The position numbers and the translations under genes are program-made. A model generated the notes under the pieces. That model had not been told where the DNA came from and did no database searches. It saw only the letters and a list, made by a program, of their open reading frames with translations. A DNA stretch of 64,000 nucleotides from Steroidobacter gossypii (lineage in GTDB: Bacteria; Pseudomonadota; Gammaproteobacteria; Steroidobacterales; Steroidobacteraceae), in contig NZ_JAEVLS010000005.1 of assembly GCF_016801985.1 (NCBI RefSeq), positions 310,001 to 374,000 of the forward strand, read 5' to 3'. Below are positions 41,868 to 51,166 of the stretch, piece after piece; position 1 is the first letter of the stretch, and every line of letters begins with the position of its first letter.

Positions 41868-44423
41868 TTACTGAACCAGGGTCGCGGCGCTGCCGAGCGC
41901 GGCGCCGCACGCCGCCTTGATCACATCGGCCGTGCGCGTGTCGCTGCAGGCACTCGAGCTACACAAGGTCATGACCAGACCGCCCACGGCATCGTTGAAT
42001 TCCGCGTCGGTCGGCTGAGCGGTGCCGCTGCCGATCGCCTTTTCGTGCAGCCGCGCGATCAACGCCTCGCCGTTCGCGTTCAGCGACGCGCCGCTGGTGA
42101 GAGCGCCCGAGAAGTTCACGCTTGGCCCGAAGAACGCGTCGCGCAGCGACACGTTGTTCACCATGACGTTGCAATAAGTCAGCGCCAGCTGCGCCACCGC
42201 GGTTTGATGCGACGACAGGTAGCCTTGCACGTCATGCACCGCCGGCAGCGACTGACGCACGTTGTTATATGAGCGCTTCACATCGGCCTGGTTGGGATCC
42301 ACACCCGTGATCGAAGCCATGGTCGCGTTGATCGCGTCGAACAGCTTCACGCCGATGTCGGAGCTCGGAGCTGCCAGCACCGGCGGCTGTCGCGTACCGG
42401 CGGTGTACTTGGTGCATTGGTCCAGCGCCGTGCCCAGCTGATCGAAGCACAGGAAGAACTGGTCGAACTCGGGGCCGCGCTCCAGCGGCACGATGGTGCC
42501 GATCGAGGACAGCAGCTGGCCGGTCTCCGGCGAGTACTGATCGTCGCTGATCACAGTTTCGAGCGGACGATAAGCCTGACCCACCGCCGCTTCCACGCCG
42601 TTGACGCCGATGCGCATGCTACGCAGCGGGATGCTGCCCGGCCTCGCTTGCGCGTCGAGGCTGATGAACTTCGGACTGGTGAACAGATAGCCGAAGCTGT
42701 CGTACTGCGTGGCCTCGAACATGATGTACGCGCGCGGCACGTCGATGAGATGGGACACGCCGAACAGCAGGAAGAACTTCTGCCCGACGCCGGCCTCGAA
42801 ATTCTGCTGGATCTGCTGCAGGTTCAGCGCGCGATTGTGAATCGCCACCAGGCGCACCACGCCCTGCCATTGACGGTCGCCGCTCACCTCGTTGCCGAGC
42901 ACGAAGGCGAAGCTGTTGTCCCACGAGTCGAGAGTGCCGCCACCGGCGCCGTCCATGTCACCCGTGAACTCGCCGTTCACATAGATGCGGCGGCCGTTCA
43001 CCGGATCGAACGTCATGACCACGTGCTGCAACGAAGCCTGCAAGCGCTCGGCGGCGTCGGCGGTGGCCAGCTTGATCTCGCCGTTGCCGTTCGTCTCGCT
43101 GCTGCGATTGAAGAACTCGTAGTTGTACAGGTTCTGGCCGAGGGTGAAGTTGCGCGCCGTGGTGCTGCCGGAATAGCTGATGATGCGAGCGTCTTCCTGC
43201 GTCACGTTACCAGGCACGACCCACGCCTCGAGCGAATATTCGCCGGTCGCGGTGATCAGCTGATGGAATTTGCGGCTGGTGGTGGTCGAGGCCTGCGCCT
43301 TGCCGCCGCGGATGTTGATGCCGTAGCCGCCCACCCAGGTCACGTCGCCGGACAGATTCAGATCGGCGGCGGGCGCGACGCCGCTGGTGTCGTAAGCGAC
43401 CGCGCCCTGGCCGGTCTTGAACTCATACAGCGCGATCAGCGCACTCTCGTAACGGTTGCCACCGCTTGCGAGCGTGCCGTCATACAAAGTGACCGCGTTG
43501 CTCAGCATGCCCGGAGGCGTGTCCTCGGTGTCGATCTGATCGGCCATCGCCCGGATCAGATCCTCGAGCTCGCGCGCGTCGGCTGCGCAATCGTTGAAGC
43601 AGTTGTGCTGCTCGTTGCGCAGACGAATCACGAAGCGCGACGCCGCCGGATTCTCCAGATTGATCTTGGGAATGGAGGCGAGATACGCCTCTTTGAACGC
43701 ATCCGAGTTGTTGTTCGCATCGGTCGGGGCCGTGCCCTGGGCGAAGTAAGGCGTCTGCGCGGTGGCCGAGTTCGCCTGATGGCAACCCGAGCACCACTGG
43801 TCGAGCTTGGCGTACACCGGCCCGAACAACGCGGGCACGTTGACATTCGGATCGTCCGGCGCGGGGAAGCGCTTGCTACCGCCCGGCGTGACGACCGGCG
43901 GCTCTTCCAACTGGATCTGTCGACCACCGGTGCCGCTCGCACCGACCCAGTCGCCGATCCAGCGCGTCAGAATGGCGGCGCACGCGCCCGGATCCGGCAG
44001 CCAGCAGTTGTGACCGCCAGCGACCTTGGTGACGAGGGGCGACTGCGCCGGCATCTCGCGATTGACCACGCCGCTGGCCTGTTGATAAGCCTGATTCACA
44101 TCGTCCGAGCGCGCGAACGTCGGCGCCTGGCCGCCGGCGTTGTGACAGCTGCCGCAACGATCGCCGGCCCGCACGTTTTCCCAGAACGCGACGCGGAATG
44201 CCTGAATGTCCGAAGTGGCGGGCGGCGGACCGTTATAGGTCGGGCCTGCACTGGGACCATCGGTGATCGGATTGGTGGCCGTGCCCGAGCCGCCACCGCA
44301 ACCCGCCAGAGCAACCATGCCTAACGTCGCCAGCGCGGCGAACCGGGTCAGCCTGTGACGCATGCCGAGAGTCCCGCTGAATGAGTGAGCGCGCATTTGT
44401 TTCTTGATGCTCATGTAATCCAT
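41868..44423 (-). CDS. LamG-domain lipoprotein with two haem-binding motifs
   Basis: 851 residues; the ATG at 44423 shares one base with the upstream stop (TAATG). The lipobox VALAGC puts the lipid Cys at 42. Two CxxCH motifs follow, CGSCH at 90-94 and CSGCH near 209-213, so it should be a c-type cytochrome. A concanavalin-like LamG domain (YSLEAWVVPGN, MTFDPVNGRRIYVNGEFTGDM, FVLGNEV, VAIHNRALNLQQIQQNF) occupies about 430-590. The C-terminal 260 residues are unrecognised. LamG domains bind carbohydrate or other ligands. Haem plus LamG plus DUF1501 suggests surface redox chemistry on a bulky substrate. Confidence 0.82.
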   Translation of the reverse strand: MDYMSIKKQMRAHSFSGTLGMRHRLTRFAALATLGMVALAGCGGGSGTATNPITDGPSAGPTYNGPPPATSDIQAFRVAFWENVRAGDRCGSCHNAGGQAPTFARSDDVNQAYQQASGVVNREMPAQSPLVTKVAGGHNCWLPDPGACAAILTRWIGDWVGASGTGGRQIQLEEPPVVTPGGSKRFPAPDDPNVNVPALFGPVYAKLDQWCSGCHQANSATAQTPYFAQGTAPTDANNNSDAFKEAYLASIPKINLENPAASRFVIRLRNEQHNCFNDCAADARELEDLIRAMADQIDTEDTPPGMLSNAVTLYDGTLASGGNRYESALIALYEFKTGQGAVAYDTSGVAPAADLNLSGDVTWVGGYGINIRGGKAQASTTTSRKFHQLITATGEYSLEAWVVPGNVTQEDARIISYSGSTTARNFTLGQNLYNYEFFNRSSETNGNGEIKLATADAAERLQASLQHVVMTFDPVNGRRIYVNGEFTGDMDGAGGGTLDSWDNSFAFVLGNEVSGDRQWQGVVRLVAIHNRALNLQQIQQNFEAGVGQKFFLLFGVSHLIDVPRAYIMFEATQYDSFGYLFTSPKFISLDAQARPGSIPLRSMRIGVNGVEAAVGQAYRPLETVISDDQYSPETGQLLSSIGTIVPLERGPEFDQFFLCFDQLGTALDQCTKYTAGTRQPPVLAAPSSDIGVKLFDAINATMASITGVDPNQADVKRSYNNVRQSLPAVHDVQGYLSSHQTAVAQLALTYCNVMVNNVSLRDAFFGPSVNFSGALTSGASLNANGEALIARLHEKAIGSGTAQPTDAEFNDAVGGLVMTLCSSSACSDTRTADVIKAACGAALGSAATLVQ

Positions 44424-45631
44424 TAGGGCTGCGGGCTCGCGCAGAACGCGGCCGTCTCGGCGAAGACAGTGCGCAGACTGCCGCCGCCGTTGGTGAAGCG
44501 CTCGGCGATGTCCTCGACCGCCGTGGCTTCCTGTGTGCTCGCTGGCGAGCGGAAGCAGACCTTGCGGAACACTTTCTCCGCCTGGCACTGAGCGAACGCG
44601 CCGCTATAGGCGAGCTCCTGTCCCATGCTCTTGGCGCCGTTGCCGCTGCCCGGCAGATCGGCCCACCCGAGCACGTTCACGTCGTTGCGACCGGGCAGGC
44701 GCATGCGGTTCTCCCAGGCGTCGTTCGGCGTGACGTAGCCGGGCTTGAAGTTGTCCTGATTGATCAGGTACTTCGGCTGCACCTGTCCAGGCGTGTACAC
44801 CAGCCGCCCGAGCGTCTCGTCGAAGTCGTAGTACGCGAATGCCTGCGCCATGGAGTCCATGACCGAGTGGCAGCCGATGCAATTGTTGTTGAACACGCTG
44901 CTGTCGCCGCCCGGGCTGCGAGTCACGTCCTGGCGGATGCGATCGGGTGGCTTGGTGATATCCGCGATCTGTTCCATGTCGCGGCACAGGTGGTTCAGCA
45001 TGGTGAAGCGAAACATCGCGCGGTTGGTGCCGTCGATGAAGAACGCCTCGGCGCCGGCGCGCGATGTGATCACGCCGGCGGTCGCGCTGGAGGGCAGGCC
45101 GTTCAGCGAAGACTGCGCGGTACGTTGCAGGGTGCGCAGGTCGACGTTGTTACTTTCCAGCGCTTCGTAATGAGCATTGCTGGTGGGTGAATACGGCGTC
45201 ACGCCAGTGCCGATATACACCACGTCGTCGAACAACACCTGGCGGAAGTCGGCGTCGTCCTTGACCAGGCCGATCACCGTGGCGGTGTAATCATTGAGCG
45301 GCGCGAACACGCTTTGATCGCGATTGGTCCACGGCGCGGCGAAGTTCTTCAGCGTGACGCTGTAGAAGTTCCGCGAATGCAGCTGCCCCGGGTCGATGAT
45401 GAAATGGGCAGTGGCCGTGAGGCCGCTGTCCTCGATCATGTCTTCCAGCTGAGTGAGCAGCCCCTCGGACGGCGGCGTACCGGTGAGCCGCTCGTACATG
45501 CGCCGCGCCTGGGCGCGTTCGGTTGGACCGGCGAGCGCCTGTTGTCCCCACGCCAAGCTCGTCACCGCCGCAGCCAATGCGACTGCTCGAGCGAGCGGCG
45601 AGGTTCCGTTGCTTCGTTTCATGTTGCTCAT
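44423..45631 (-). CDS. Planctomycete-type (DUF1549/DUF1592-like) haem protein
   Basis: 402 residues from ATG 45631; other ATGs at 45640 and 45622 are possible. A signal peptide ends near QQALAGP. The start of the mature protein (ARRMYERLTGTPPSEGLL) resembles the R-x-Y-x-x-LTG-x-PP opening of DUF1549 proteins. One haem site CIGCH lies near residue 249, with GPTERAQ and FKPGYVTPNDAWENRMRLPG around. The family match is by pattern only. It is the first gene of the leftward operon, reading away from the rightward haem/outer-membrane operon. Its stop overlaps the next start, so translation is coupled. Confidence 0.75.
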   Translation of the reverse strand: MSNMKRSNGTSPLARAVALAAAVTSLAWGQQALAGPTERAQARRMYERLTGTPPSEGLLTQLEDMIEDSGLTATAHFIIDPGQLHSRNFYSVTLKNFAAPWTNRDQSVFAPLNDYTATVIGLVKDDADFRQVLFDDVVYIGTGVTPYSPTSNAHYEALESNNVDLRTLQRTAQSSLNGLPSSATAGVITSRAGAEAFFIDGTNRAMFRFTMLNHLCRDMEQIADITKPPDRIRQDVTRSPGGDSSVFNNNCIGCHSVMDSMAQAFAYYDFDETLGRLVYTPGQVQPKYLINQDNFKPGYVTPNDAWENRMRLPGRNDVNVLGWADLPGSGNGAKSMGQELAYSGAFAQCQAEKVFRKVCFRSPASTQEATAVEDIAERFTNGGGSLRTVFAETAAFCASPQP

Positions 45632-46111
45632 GCAGCTCATCCGGGGCAGGAGATCTACTCTCGGCATCGCCCACGATTACTGAAATTGGATTGCCTGGAG
45701 ACCGCCCGCCGTATGCCTTCAAAGTCAGCGGTCCTCTGACAGTGGTGGCGGACTATACGGTCGCCTTTTCAGGCGGTTAACTGTCTCAATCGCCATACGT
45801 CGCGCGGCGGAGACACTGCCGCGCGCTTCGCGCGCGCGTGTAGTCTCGCCGCCACGATGCGCAGTCCGTCGGCCACCGTTCGTCCAGGGCGCCATTGATA
45901 TCGACTCGATCACAGCGGGAATGTGAGGCGCTTCACGCAATGCCGCGATGCTCTGCCAATGTGTCAGCAGAATCAGGGAATATCGCGCTCGCTTGTGACT
46001 CGCTTAACGGATCGCGAAATATGTCGCGTCGAAGATGGCGCCCGCCGACCGCAGCGCATCGCCTGCAATCATTTTTGTCGATCGATGCGACCAATCCGGA
46101 GTAACGCTTCA
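45632..46111. other. Shared divergent promoter region of the envelope redox cluster, about 480 bp
   Basis: Holds a GC-rich inverted repeat near 45820-45840 and the CRP/Vfr-like site at 45922-45937. It also holds the ribosome site for the HzsA-like gene (GGAG, 46098-46101). No gene seen. Confidence 0.55.
45922..45937 (+). promoter_or_regulatory. CRP/Vfr-like site
   Basis: TGTGAGGCGCTTCACG matches TGTGA-N6-TCACA in 9 of 10 defined bases. It sits between the divergent haem/outer-membrane operons, 175 bases before the rightward ATG. Confidence 0.45.
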
Positions 46112-48898
46112 ATGAGTCATCAGGCGCAAGACGCGTCGAATCGAGCCACCGTGCGCAACGGCGCCGCGGTGCTCCTCATGAGCGCCATTGCGGCTTTGCT
46201 GAGCGGCTGCGACAGCGGCAGCGGCGGCACCGATGTGACCATCGGCAGTGGCCAGAACATGGATCCCGTGACACTGGATTTCCCGGTGTTCTATGTGAAG
46301 CGGCCGGTGCCCGATCCTGAAGACGACGAACTGGCGAACGCCGACGCGCGCGAGCTGCTGCGCTTCGAGATCGGCGCCGATCTGTTCATGCGCGATCGTG
46401 CTTCCACTTCCGCGCCGGAAGTGAACCTGACGGGCGAGCTCACCGAGGGCCTGGGCGACATCCGCGACGTCGACGTGAATTACGACGGCACCAAGGTGGT
46501 GTTCTCGATGCGCGCGCAGTTCATCGAAAACGCCGACGAGGAAGATCAACCCACCTGGAACATCTGGGAATACGACGTGCCCAGCCGCCAGCTGCGCCGG
46601 ATCATCCAGTCCGATATCGTGGAGGAAGAAGGCCACGACATCATGCCGCACTACCTGCCCGACGGCAGGATCGTGTTCAGCTCCACCCGTCAGCAGCGCT
46701 CGCGCGCCATCCTGCTCGATGAGAACAAGCCGCAGTTCGCGGCGCAGGACGAGAACGACAACGAGCCCGCGTTCGTGCTGCACGTGATGGACGAGGACGG
46801 CACCAACATTCAGCAGATCTCGTTCAACCAGAGCCACGACCTGGATCCGGCGGTGCTCGCCGACGGCAGGATCGTGTTCACGCGCTGGGAACATCACATC
46901 GACGACAACCAGTTCGATCTGTACACCGTCAATCCCGACGGCTCGGATCTGCAGCTGCTGTACGGCGCCAACAGTCATCAGACCGGCTCTCCCACGCCGC
47001 CGCCAAACAGCACGCCAAGCGTCATTCAGTTTCTGAGTCCACGCCCGCTGCAGGACGGCCGGACGCTGGCGCTGATCCGCCCGTTTCAAGGCACGGGTGA
47101 AGGCGGCGATCTGGTGTTGATCGACACCAATACCTACGTCGACAACACGCGCGCCGCCACAGCCGCCAACATCGGAATGACCGGCCCGGCGCAGACACGC
47201 GCACTGCCTACCGATGTGCGCACGATTCCAGGACCTTCGCCTGGCGGCCGGTATCGCACGGCTCAGCCATTGTTCGATGGCACCGGACGGCTGCTGGTCA
47301 GCTGGTCGCAATGCCGCCTGATCGAAGACAACCGCATCGTTCCCTGCACCAGCGAACGCTTGCAGAACCCCAACGCCGTCGAAGCGCCGCCGCTGTATGG
47401 CATCTACGTGTACGACACGCGCGAAAACACTCAACGGCCCATCGTCGTACCGCAGGAAGGCTTTATCTACACCGAAGTGGTCTCCGGCTCGCAACGCACG
47501 CTGCCACCGGTCATCCTCGACCGCGTGGCCGGCGTGGACTATCCGCAGCAACTGGAGGATGAAGGCGTCGGCGTGCTGAACATTCGCAGCGTCTATGACA
47601 TCGATGGCGTGGACACCGCCCCCGGTGGCATTCAGACAGTGCGTGATCCGCTGAACCCGGGCTATGCCACGCGGCCTGCGCGTTTCCTGCGGGTCGAGAA
47701 AGTGGTTTCGATTCCAGACAACGACACGCGCAACTTCTCAGCGACGGCCTTCGGTCCGAACCGCTCGCTCGGCATGCGCGAGATCCTGGGTTATGCGCCC
47801 ATCGAGCCGGACGGCTCGGTGAAGGTCAAAGTCCCCGCCGATGTAGCGTTTTCGATCAGCGTGCTGGATGCGGCTGGCCGTCGTCTTGGCGGCGCGCTGG
47901 GCGGACGTCACACCAACTGGCTGCAACTGAAGTCGGGTGAGCAAGTGACTTGCAACGGCTGCCACAACGGCAACCCGACGCCGCCAGTGGCGCATGGTCG
48001 CAAAGGCATGACGGATTCGGTGAACCCCGGCGCGCCCACCACCGGCAGCCCTTTCCCGAACACCAATCCGGCCCTGTTCGCCGACGCCGGCGAAACGATG
48101 GCCGAAACACGCGCCCGCGTCATGTGCGGCGGCGCCTGCTCGCTCAGCGTCGACCTCGCCTTCAGGGATTACTGGCTGGCGGCCCCGCCGGCGAACAATG
48201 AAGTGGATGCGTGTTATGCGTCCGGGCCGAACAACGTACTGATCAACCCGGCGGACACCACGGCGCGCTTCACTTGCGCTAACACATTGCCAACCGGCGC
48301 AGCCGCTCCGGTCAATCTGGCCTGCCGCGCCAATCTCACCAGCCTGTGCCGCATCACCATCCACTATGAACAGCACATTCATCCGCTGTGGGGAGTGGAC
48401 CGGTTCGTCGATCGCGATGGTGTCGCCGGACCGGATCTGGACCCGGTGACCAACCAGCCCATCAACAACAAGTGCAACAGCTGTCATGCGCCGGTAACCA
48501 CGGCTGGCATGGTGGCCCCGGCGGCGGGCCAGTTGAATCTCGCCGACGGTCCGTCCGAAGCGCAGCCGCTGCATTTCAATTCCTATCGTCAGCTGCTGTT
48601 CGCGCACCGCGCGCAGCGAGCGAACGACGCCAATACGGCGCTCGAGGACATCTGCGATCAGTTCCAGGTGGATCCGGTGACCATGGTGGAAACCTGCGTC
48701 GCCTTCCGTCAGGTGCCGCCGACCATGAGCGCCGGCGGCGCGCGTGCGTCCTCACGCTTCTTCGACAAGATGCAAAGCACCGGTGGCACGATCGACCATA
48801 GCGACTTTATGTCACCAAGTGAGTTACGCTTGCTGTCCGAATGGTTGGACATCGGCGCGCAGTATTTCAACGACCCGTTCACCGCCCCGGAGAATTGA
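46112..48898 (+). CDS. HzsA-like haem propeller lipoprotein
   Basis: 928 residues from ATG 46112 (GGAG 10 bases upstream). The lipobox LLSGC gives lipid Cys near 33. Residues 100-400 are WD40-like/PD40 blades (HDIMPHYLPDGRIVFSSTRQ, DLDPAVLADGRIVFTRWEHH, LYTVNPDGSDLQLLYG). CNGCH at about 613-617 follows the segment GGRHTNWLQLKSGEQ, and CNSCH lies near 788-792, so at least two c-type haems are expected. The domain order resembles the alpha subunit of hydrazine synthase (HzsA) and its relatives outside anammox bacteria, whose reactions are unknown. It is the first gene of a seven-gene operon; its stop overlaps the next start. Confidence 0.82.
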   Translation: MSHQAQDASNRATVRNGAAVLLMSAIAALLSGCDSGSGGTDVTIGSGQNMDPVTLDFPVFYVKRPVPDPEDDELANADARELLRFEIGADLFMRDRASTSAPEVNLTGELTEGLGDIRDVDVNYDGTKVVFSMRAQFIENADEEDQPTWNIWEYDVPSRQLRRIIQSDIVEEEGHDIMPHYLPDGRIVFSSTRQQRSRAILLDENKPQFAAQDENDNEPAFVLHVMDEDGTNIQQISFNQSHDLDPAVLADGRIVFTRWEHHIDDNQFDLYTVNPDGSDLQLLYGANSHQTGSPTPPPNSTPSVIQFLSPRPLQDGRTLALIRPFQGTGEGGDLVLIDTNTYVDNTRAATAANIGMTGPAQTRALPTDVRTIPGPSPGGRYRTAQPLFDGTGRLLVSWSQCRLIEDNRIVPCTSERLQNPNAVEAPPLYGIYVYDTRENTQRPIVVPQEGFIYTEVVSGSQRTLPPVILDRVAGVDYPQQLEDEGVGVLNIRSVYDIDGVDTAPGGIQTVRDPLNPGYATRPARFLRVEKVVSIPDNDTRNFSATAFGPNRSLGMREILGYAPIEPDGSVKVKVPADVAFSISVLDAAGRRLGGALGGRHTNWLQLKSGEQVTCNGCHNGNPTPPVAHGRKGMTDSVNPGAPTTGSPFPNTNPALFADAGETMAETRARVMCGGACSLSVDLAFRDYWLAAPPANNEVDACYASGPNNVLINPADTTARFTCANTLPTGAAAPVNLACRANLTSLCRITIHYEQHIHPLWGVDRFVDRDGVAGPDLDPVTNQPINNKCNSCHAPVTTAGMVAPAAGQLNLADGPSEAQPLHFNSYRQLLFAHRAQRANDANTALEDICDQFQVDPVTMVETCVAFRQVPPTMSAGGARASSRFFDKMQSTGGTIDHSDFMSPSELRLLSEWLDIGAQYFNDPFTAPEN

Positions 48899-49683
48899 TG
48901 TCTCGGTCGCTCACGCCGCTTACGTGCCTATGGATTCTGTTGCTGTTCGCGGCGGGGGCCCACGCGGATGACCAGAGCAAGGACTCGACCGACGATCGGT
49001 TCGAGCCCGATGCGCACAAGATCCTGATCGCCGACCCGTTCATCGAGCTGCACACCGGTCCGGGTCGCGGCTATCCGGTGTTTCATGTCGTAGAGCGCGG
49101 CCGCGAAGTGCAACTGGTGAAGCGCCGCACCGACTGGTTTCAGCTGCGCACCGATCAGGGCGTCGAAGGCTGGGCGCCGCGCGAGCAGATGATCGCGACC
49201 CTCGAGCCCACCGGCGAGCCGCTCGATCTGCAGGAACCGGCGCGCGAGAACTATATGAGCCGCCGCTGGCAAGGCGGCATCATGGGCGGCGATTTCGACG
49301 GCGCGAGCGAGGTGGCCCTGTTCGGCGGTTACGCGTTCAGCGACAACCTGTCGATCGAGCTCACCCTCACGCACATTCTCGGCGAGTTCTCCAACGGCTA
49401 CAGCGCCACCCTCGGGCTGATGCATCTGTTCGCGCCGGAGTGGCGGCTGTCGCCTTACTTCACGCTCGGCACGGGCATTCTGTACACCGAGCCGAAGTCG
49501 AACCTGGTGCAGTCCATCGATCGCGACGACCAGATCGGCTACGTCGGCGGCGGCCTGCAGTTTTATTTGACGCGTCGTTTCATGTTGCGCTCGGAATATC
49601 GCCACAACATCGTGTTCACGAGCCGCAACGATAACGAGGAAGTGGACGAATGGAAGTATCTCGGTTTCGCGTTCTTTTTCTGA
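48898..49683 (+). CDS. SH3-domain outer-membrane beta-barrel protein
   Basis: 261 residues; the ATG at 48898 overlaps the preceding TGA by one base. A signal peptide ends near AGAHADD. Residues 40-105 form an SH3-like domain (VVERGREVQLVKRRTDWFQL, RTDQGVEGWAPREQM). Residues 130-261 form an eight-strand-type barrel (SEVALFGGYAFSDNLSIELT, YVGGGLQFYLTRRFMLRSEY) ending KYLGFAFFF, an ideal BAM signal. It resembles the outer-membrane beta-barrel family seen in myxobacteria. The SH3 part could hold peptidoglycan or a partner protein. It overlaps the next gene by 34 bases. Confidence 0.82.
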   Translation: MSRSLTPLTCLWILLLFAAGAHADDQSKDSTDDRFEPDAHKILIADPFIELHTGPGRGYPVFHVVERGREVQLVKRRTDWFQLRTDQGVEGWAPREQMIATLEPTGEPLDLQEPARENYMSRRWQGGIMGGDFDGASEVALFGGYAFSDNLSIELTLTHILGEFSNGYSATLGLMHLFAPEWRLSPYFTLGTGILYTEPKSNLVQSIDRDDQIGYVGGGLQFYLTRRFMLRSEYRHNIVFTSRNDNEEVDEWKYLGFAFFF

Positions 49684-50357
49684 GCCTGCTGGCCGTCACG
49701 GTACTGCCAGGGTGCTCCATGATGGGTGGTCGCGATGATGACCGCCCCGAAGCCGTTGCGCCCGCCGCGAATGCCCAGCCGGTCACCGGCGAGCCGGATC
49801 AGCGGCCCATCATCGATCCACAAGTGGAGCGTCGTGAGATCCGACGCGCGCGCATCGATACGGAAGATTTCGAGCTCGGCGCCTACGTCGGCGTGCTGAG
49901 CATCGAAGATTTCGAAAGCAACGTGGTCTACGGCGCGCGGCTCGCGTATCACCTCACCGAAGATTTCTTTCTGGAAGGTACGCTCGGCCAATCGCGGGCC
50001 GGACGCACCAGCTACGAGAATCTGTCCGGCTCGGCCGATCTGCTCGACGACGACGATCGCGACTACACCTACTACGCGCTGTCGATGGGCTGGAACGCCC
50101 TGCCCGGCGAAATCTTCGTCGGCAAGAACCGCGCGTACAACAGTGCGTTTTATCTGATCGCCGGCATCGGCAGCACCACGTTCGCCGGCGACGATCGCTT
50201 CACCGTGAACGGCGGCTTCGGCTACCGCGTGCTGCCGGCGGACTGGATAGCGGTGCACTTCGACGTGCGCGACCACATCTACGACATCGACATCCTGGGC
50301 GAAAAAAAGATCGTCAATAATCTAGAAGCGCATCTCGGTTTGTCGATTTTCTTCTGA
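49650..50357 (+). CDS. Outer-membrane beta-barrel lipoprotein
   Basis: 235 residues. The lipobox VLPGC puts a lipid Cys near 22. An acidic linker follows. The barrel (GAYVGVLSIEDFESNVVYGARLAYHLTEDFFLEG to AHLGLSIFF) is homologous in pattern to the previous protein's barrel, so the two may be diverged paralogues. The C-terminal FF fits BAM recognition. The ATG overlaps the previous gene by 34 bases, which implies coupled translation. The function of the barrel pair is unknown. Confidence 0.8.
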   Translation: MEVSRFRVLFLSLLAVTVLPGCSMMGGRDDDRPEAVAPAANAQPVTGEPDQRPIIDPQVERREIRRARIDTEDFELGAYVGVLSIEDFESNVVYGARLAYHLTEDFFLEGTLGQSRAGRTSYENLSGSADLLDDDDRDYTYYALSMGWNALPGEIFVGKNRAYNSAFYLIAGIGSTTFAGDDRFTVNGGFGYRVLPADWIAVHFDVRDHIYDIDILGEKKIVNNLEAHLGLSIFF

Positions 50358-50414
50358 GCGACGATATCTCCTGGGACATTGTTTTGTCACAGCTGTCATA
50401 GAGGATCGTCACTG

Positions 50415-50909
50415 ATGTCGATGGGCAAATGGATTCGCGCGGCGGCGCTGTGCGGCGCGCTGGTCGCGTCTTCGCTGGTGAGCGCCAGCTCCAGCGTCGC
50501 TCCCAACTTCACCCTGCCGTCGCGAGCTGGCGACAATGTGTCGCTGGAACAGCTCAAGGGCAAAGTGGTGATGCTGAACTTCTGGGCCAGCTGGTGCGGT
50601 CCGTGCCGCACCGAGATGCCGCTTCTCGAACAGATGCACAAGCGCTACAGTGCGCTCGGCTTCACCCTGGTGGGCGTGAACGTGGAAGCGAACACGGCCG
50701 ACGCTGAACGCTGGTTGCAGGACACGCCGGTGTCCTTCCCGGTGCTGTTCGATCGCGACAGCAAGGTCAGCAAGCTGTACGACGTGAACGCCATGCCGAG
50801 CACGGTGTTCATCGATCGCAAGGGCAACATCCGTTATCTGCACAAGGGCTACAAGCCCGGCGACGAAGGCGAGTATCTGAATCAGATCCGCGCCTTGCTG
50901 AAAGAGTAG
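50415..50909 (+). CDS. TlpA/ResA-like periplasmic thioredoxin
   Basis: 164 residues from ATG 50415 (GAGGA about 10 bases upstream). A signal peptide ends near SASSS. The thioredoxin fold carries WCGPC near residues 58-62, preceded by VVMLNFWAS, with the cis-Pro in AMPSTVFIDR. Such proteins reduce disulfides in apocytochromes or outer-membrane partners; here it could keep CxxCH sites of the four haem motifs reduced before haem attachment or service the DUF4266 cysteines. It lies in the operon 57 bases after the barrel gene. Confidence 0.88.
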   Translation: MSMGKWIRAAALCGALVASSLVSASSSVAPNFTLPSRAGDNVSLEQLKGKVVMLNFWASWCGPCRTEMPLLEQMHKRYSALGFTLVGVNVEANTADAERWLQDTPVSFPVLFDRDSKVSKLYDVNAMPSTVFIDRKGNIRYLHKGYKPGDEGEYLNQIRALLKE

Positions 50910-50921
50910 TAGAGGTCCCCC

Positions 50922-51158
50922 GTGGCAAAAGGAATCGCGGTCAAGTTGGCGCTGGCAATAGCGCTGGTGTCTGGCCTCTCCGCCTGCGGCAACATCGAGC
51001 CGTGGGTGAAGCCCTACGAGCGTCAGCAGCTGGCCGATCCCATCATGGTCGCGAATCCTCATCCCATCTCGTCCGCCTATATCGATCACGTTTGGGAAGC
51101 TCGTGAGGGCGCGCGTGGCGCGCTCGGCGGTGGCGGCGGCGGTTGCGGTTGTAACTGA
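50922..51158 (+). CDS. DUF4266 mini-lipoprotein with a Gly6-Cys-Gly-Cys tail
   Basis: 78 residues from a GTG, 12 bases after the thioredoxin stop. The lipobox LSAC gives a lipid Cys near 22, so the mature protein has about 57 residues. PWVKPYERQQLADPIMV is the DUF4266 core. The protein ends in GALGGGGGGCGCN, a glycine run with two closely spaced cysteines, which looks fit to bind a metal or to be oxidised and reduced by the neighbouring thioredoxin. DUF4266 genes are known to travel with DUF3570 and thioredoxin genes, often with flavinylating ApbE, which is absent here. Confidence 0.87.
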   Translation: MAKGIAVKLALAIALVSGLSACGNIEPWVKPYERQQLADPIMVANPHPISSAYIDHVWEAREGARGALGGGGGGCGCN

Positions 51159-51166
51159 GACGACGC

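Noticed and set aside
42417-44324. 635-codon open frame antisense to the LamG haem lipoprotein
   Set aside because: Opposite a gene with lipobox, haem and LamG motifs; its own sequence has no domain and mirrors the GC-rich codon pattern.
46109-47551. 480-codon open frame antisense to the HzsA-like gene
   Set aside because: Arg/Val/His-rich shadow with no motif; the plus strand carries the PD40 blades and haem sites.
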